Source of the DNA: Haplomitrium mnioides
Lineage: Eukaryota; Marchantiophyta; Haplomitriopsida; Calobryales
Reading direction: 5' to 3'
Length of the DNA stretch: 21,671 nt
Assembly (NCBI GenBank): GCA_049999725.1
Contig: JBNGIS010018030.1
Coordinates: 1-21,671, forward strand
Under the pieces are notes generated by a model. That model worked only from the letters and a program-made list of their open reading frames with translations. It was not told the origin of the DNA and searched no databases. Positions 20,395-21,671 of the stretch are shown in pieces. The stretch's first letter is position 1. Every line of letters begins with the position of its first letter. The position numbers and the translations under genes were made by a program.

Positions 20395-21599
20395 AAACAC
20401 CAAATGAAACATTAGTTCTCCAATGTTTTGTAAAACCTGAAAATCTAAGAATGCAACCAGGATCTTTCTCTTTCAAATAAGTTGTGTAGTAGTCATAAAC
20501 TTTGCATTTTGTAAGATTATCGGGCAAGTTAAAAAATTGTGAGTGGGTGTTCTCTCACAGTGTTCTTGAAAAAAGTTGTCCATCCATTCATGTACAAATA
20601 CTCCTTTAGCAAATAGTTCTCTGTTTCCAAAAGTACCTCTAGGATATGTTTTTTTGAGATTTTGAATCCTTTTGATACTATCATTCTCTATTGAAGATCT
20701 TGAGCACTATTGATAACAATGTTTGTTCCTTTGAAATAAGTCTCAGATCGATGTAGACCATCTTGAGGACTAGGAGAACTAGACCATACCAAAACAGAAT
20801 CTTCATCAATATCTTGAGCATTAGAAAATGTTTTTTGTAAAACAATCGGTGCTTTTAGTTTGTTAGAATCATTTTCTAAACCATCGTCTAAAGATTCCTC
20901 CAAATGAATTTGGTTTCTAAATAATCTTCCAATCTTGTTTAGAGGTCCAACTTGATTAAAAATCACTCATTGTTTGAGTGGTGCTATTAGTGACAACAAA
21001 TTATCTCCAAAATTGAAACCATCCATGGATTTTATGCTTTTTGTGTTTTGAACAAACAAAATTAGATCTTGAACATCGTGGTCTTCATTTGATGAGAACA
21101 AAGAAAGGTCCACAACCATATGAAATTTTTGACTTAAACGTCTTTTTGTCAATTTTTTTGAGTAGTCAGAATCAAGATTCAACTTTGACCGCTTGACCAT
21201 CAATAAAGATCAAGTGAGTGTTTCTAGGTTGAGTTTTGGATCCTATGCAAGCATTGGGTTCCACTTTGATTGATTGCGTGCAAGTTGTTCACTACTTGTT
21301 CCAATGCGCGCATTGGGTTCACTCATTAACCCATGCTCTCATAGGTTTCAATCTTTGATCCTATGCGCACATAGGGTTCACTTGCTCGATCTTCCTATAC
21401 TGACGTATTTGATTCAACAATTGCCATATTTTTTTCCCAAAATACTCGCCATCACACTTGACGCTATAGGTATTCCAATGCTTACCTCCTCAGAACATCG
21501 GTTTGAAACTATCTCCAGTTGTCGGCCAAAAGTAACACTTTTTTTAGAACATGAATCTTGAAATTCTAGAATTTTCTCGCCTTTGAAAACCCTAGCCAT
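20395..21599 (-). pseudogene. Unit D minus gene: 3'-truncated DUF7869-like pseudogene
   Basis: Exon 1 (21599-21486) is fully open: MARVFKGEKILEFQD, then SVTFGRQLEIVSNRCSEE, ending at GAG|GTAAGC. The intron is 21485-21192. Exon 2 starts at 21191 (RSKLNLDSDYSKK) and stays in one frame to 20688, broken only by one TGA at 20969-20967, where unit A has CGA. It includes QKTFSNAQDIDEDSVLVW. A deletion of about 330 bp relative to unit C then removes the cysteine-containing block (ISCCQNNC to ILSVG). The gene continues as AFLEKENYLLKEY-like sequence to about 20395 and stops inside the region before the intron 2 donor of C. The transposase-like core is missing. This is the best-preserved N-terminal half in the window. 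Confidence 0.65.
21235..21390. repeat. Palindrome array in minus-gene intron 1 (unit D)
   Basis: Five units of about 30 bp: CCAATGCGCGCATTGG at 21301-21316 is a perfect 16-bp palindrome, and GATCCTATGCGCACATAGGGTTCACT lies near 21356. The arms match the same intron in A, B and C. Confidence 0.8.
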
Positions 21600-21671
21600 T
21601 GAAAAAAAATAATGAAAAAGAAGAAGTTTAAGGAAAGTGTTTTAACAAATATTCTTAACTCATGTTGGTAT

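Noticed and set aside
1-21671. LTR retrotransposon or endogenous virus
   Set aside because: No reverse transcriptase, integrase or protease motifs, and no paired long terminal repeats were seen; the repeats are whole divergent gene pairs.

Overview
The window looks like nuclear DNA of a plant, most likely a large-genome non-flowering land plant such as a fern, lycophyte, bryophyte or gymnosperm. The grounds are AT-rich sequence, multi-exon genes with GT..AG introns, TATA boxes and AATAAA signals, a 100-N scaffold gap, and a transposase-like family that I know from such genomes. The lineage is an inference. No intact gene is present. Almost everything belongs to decayed copies of one two-gene repeat unit.

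The unit is a divergent gene pair. On the minus strand is a gene for a large protein whose core resembles an RNase-H-like, transposase-like family that I believe is catalogued as DUF7869. On the plus strand is a gene of about 1000 codons: an unrecognised N-terminal domain, a Lys/Ser/Pro-rich linker, a ParB/sulfiredoxin-like domain and a C-terminal N6-adenine/N4-cytosine type DNA methyltransferase domain. The two start codons lie about 450 bp apart over a shared promoter region.

Layout: unit A (1-5132) has the start of a minus gene and a full-length but broken plus gene. A 100-N gap follows. Unit B (5233 to about 9255) is a more diverged pair whose shared promoter is deleted and whose plus gene lacks the methyltransferase exons. 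9256-10991 holds no gene. Unit C (10992 to about 20310) is the most complete: minus gene 15315-10992 and plus gene 15775-19477. Unit D (about 20390 to the end) begins the next minus gene. Landmarks in A and B recur in C and D about 14.7-15.1 kb later.

A second striking layer is short palindromes (core TGC-NN-GCA, arms of 6-10 bp, spaced about 24-35 bp). They fill every larger intron of both genes and the 3' flanks, and are absent from the exons, the promoter region and the one short intron. The arm sequence depends on gene and intron.

If the pair once worked together, the plausible reading is a mobile element carrying a DNA-binding, DNA-modifying protein beside its transposase-like protein. 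That functional link is inferred only from the repeated linkage. All copies here carry stops, frameshifts or deletions and appear dead.
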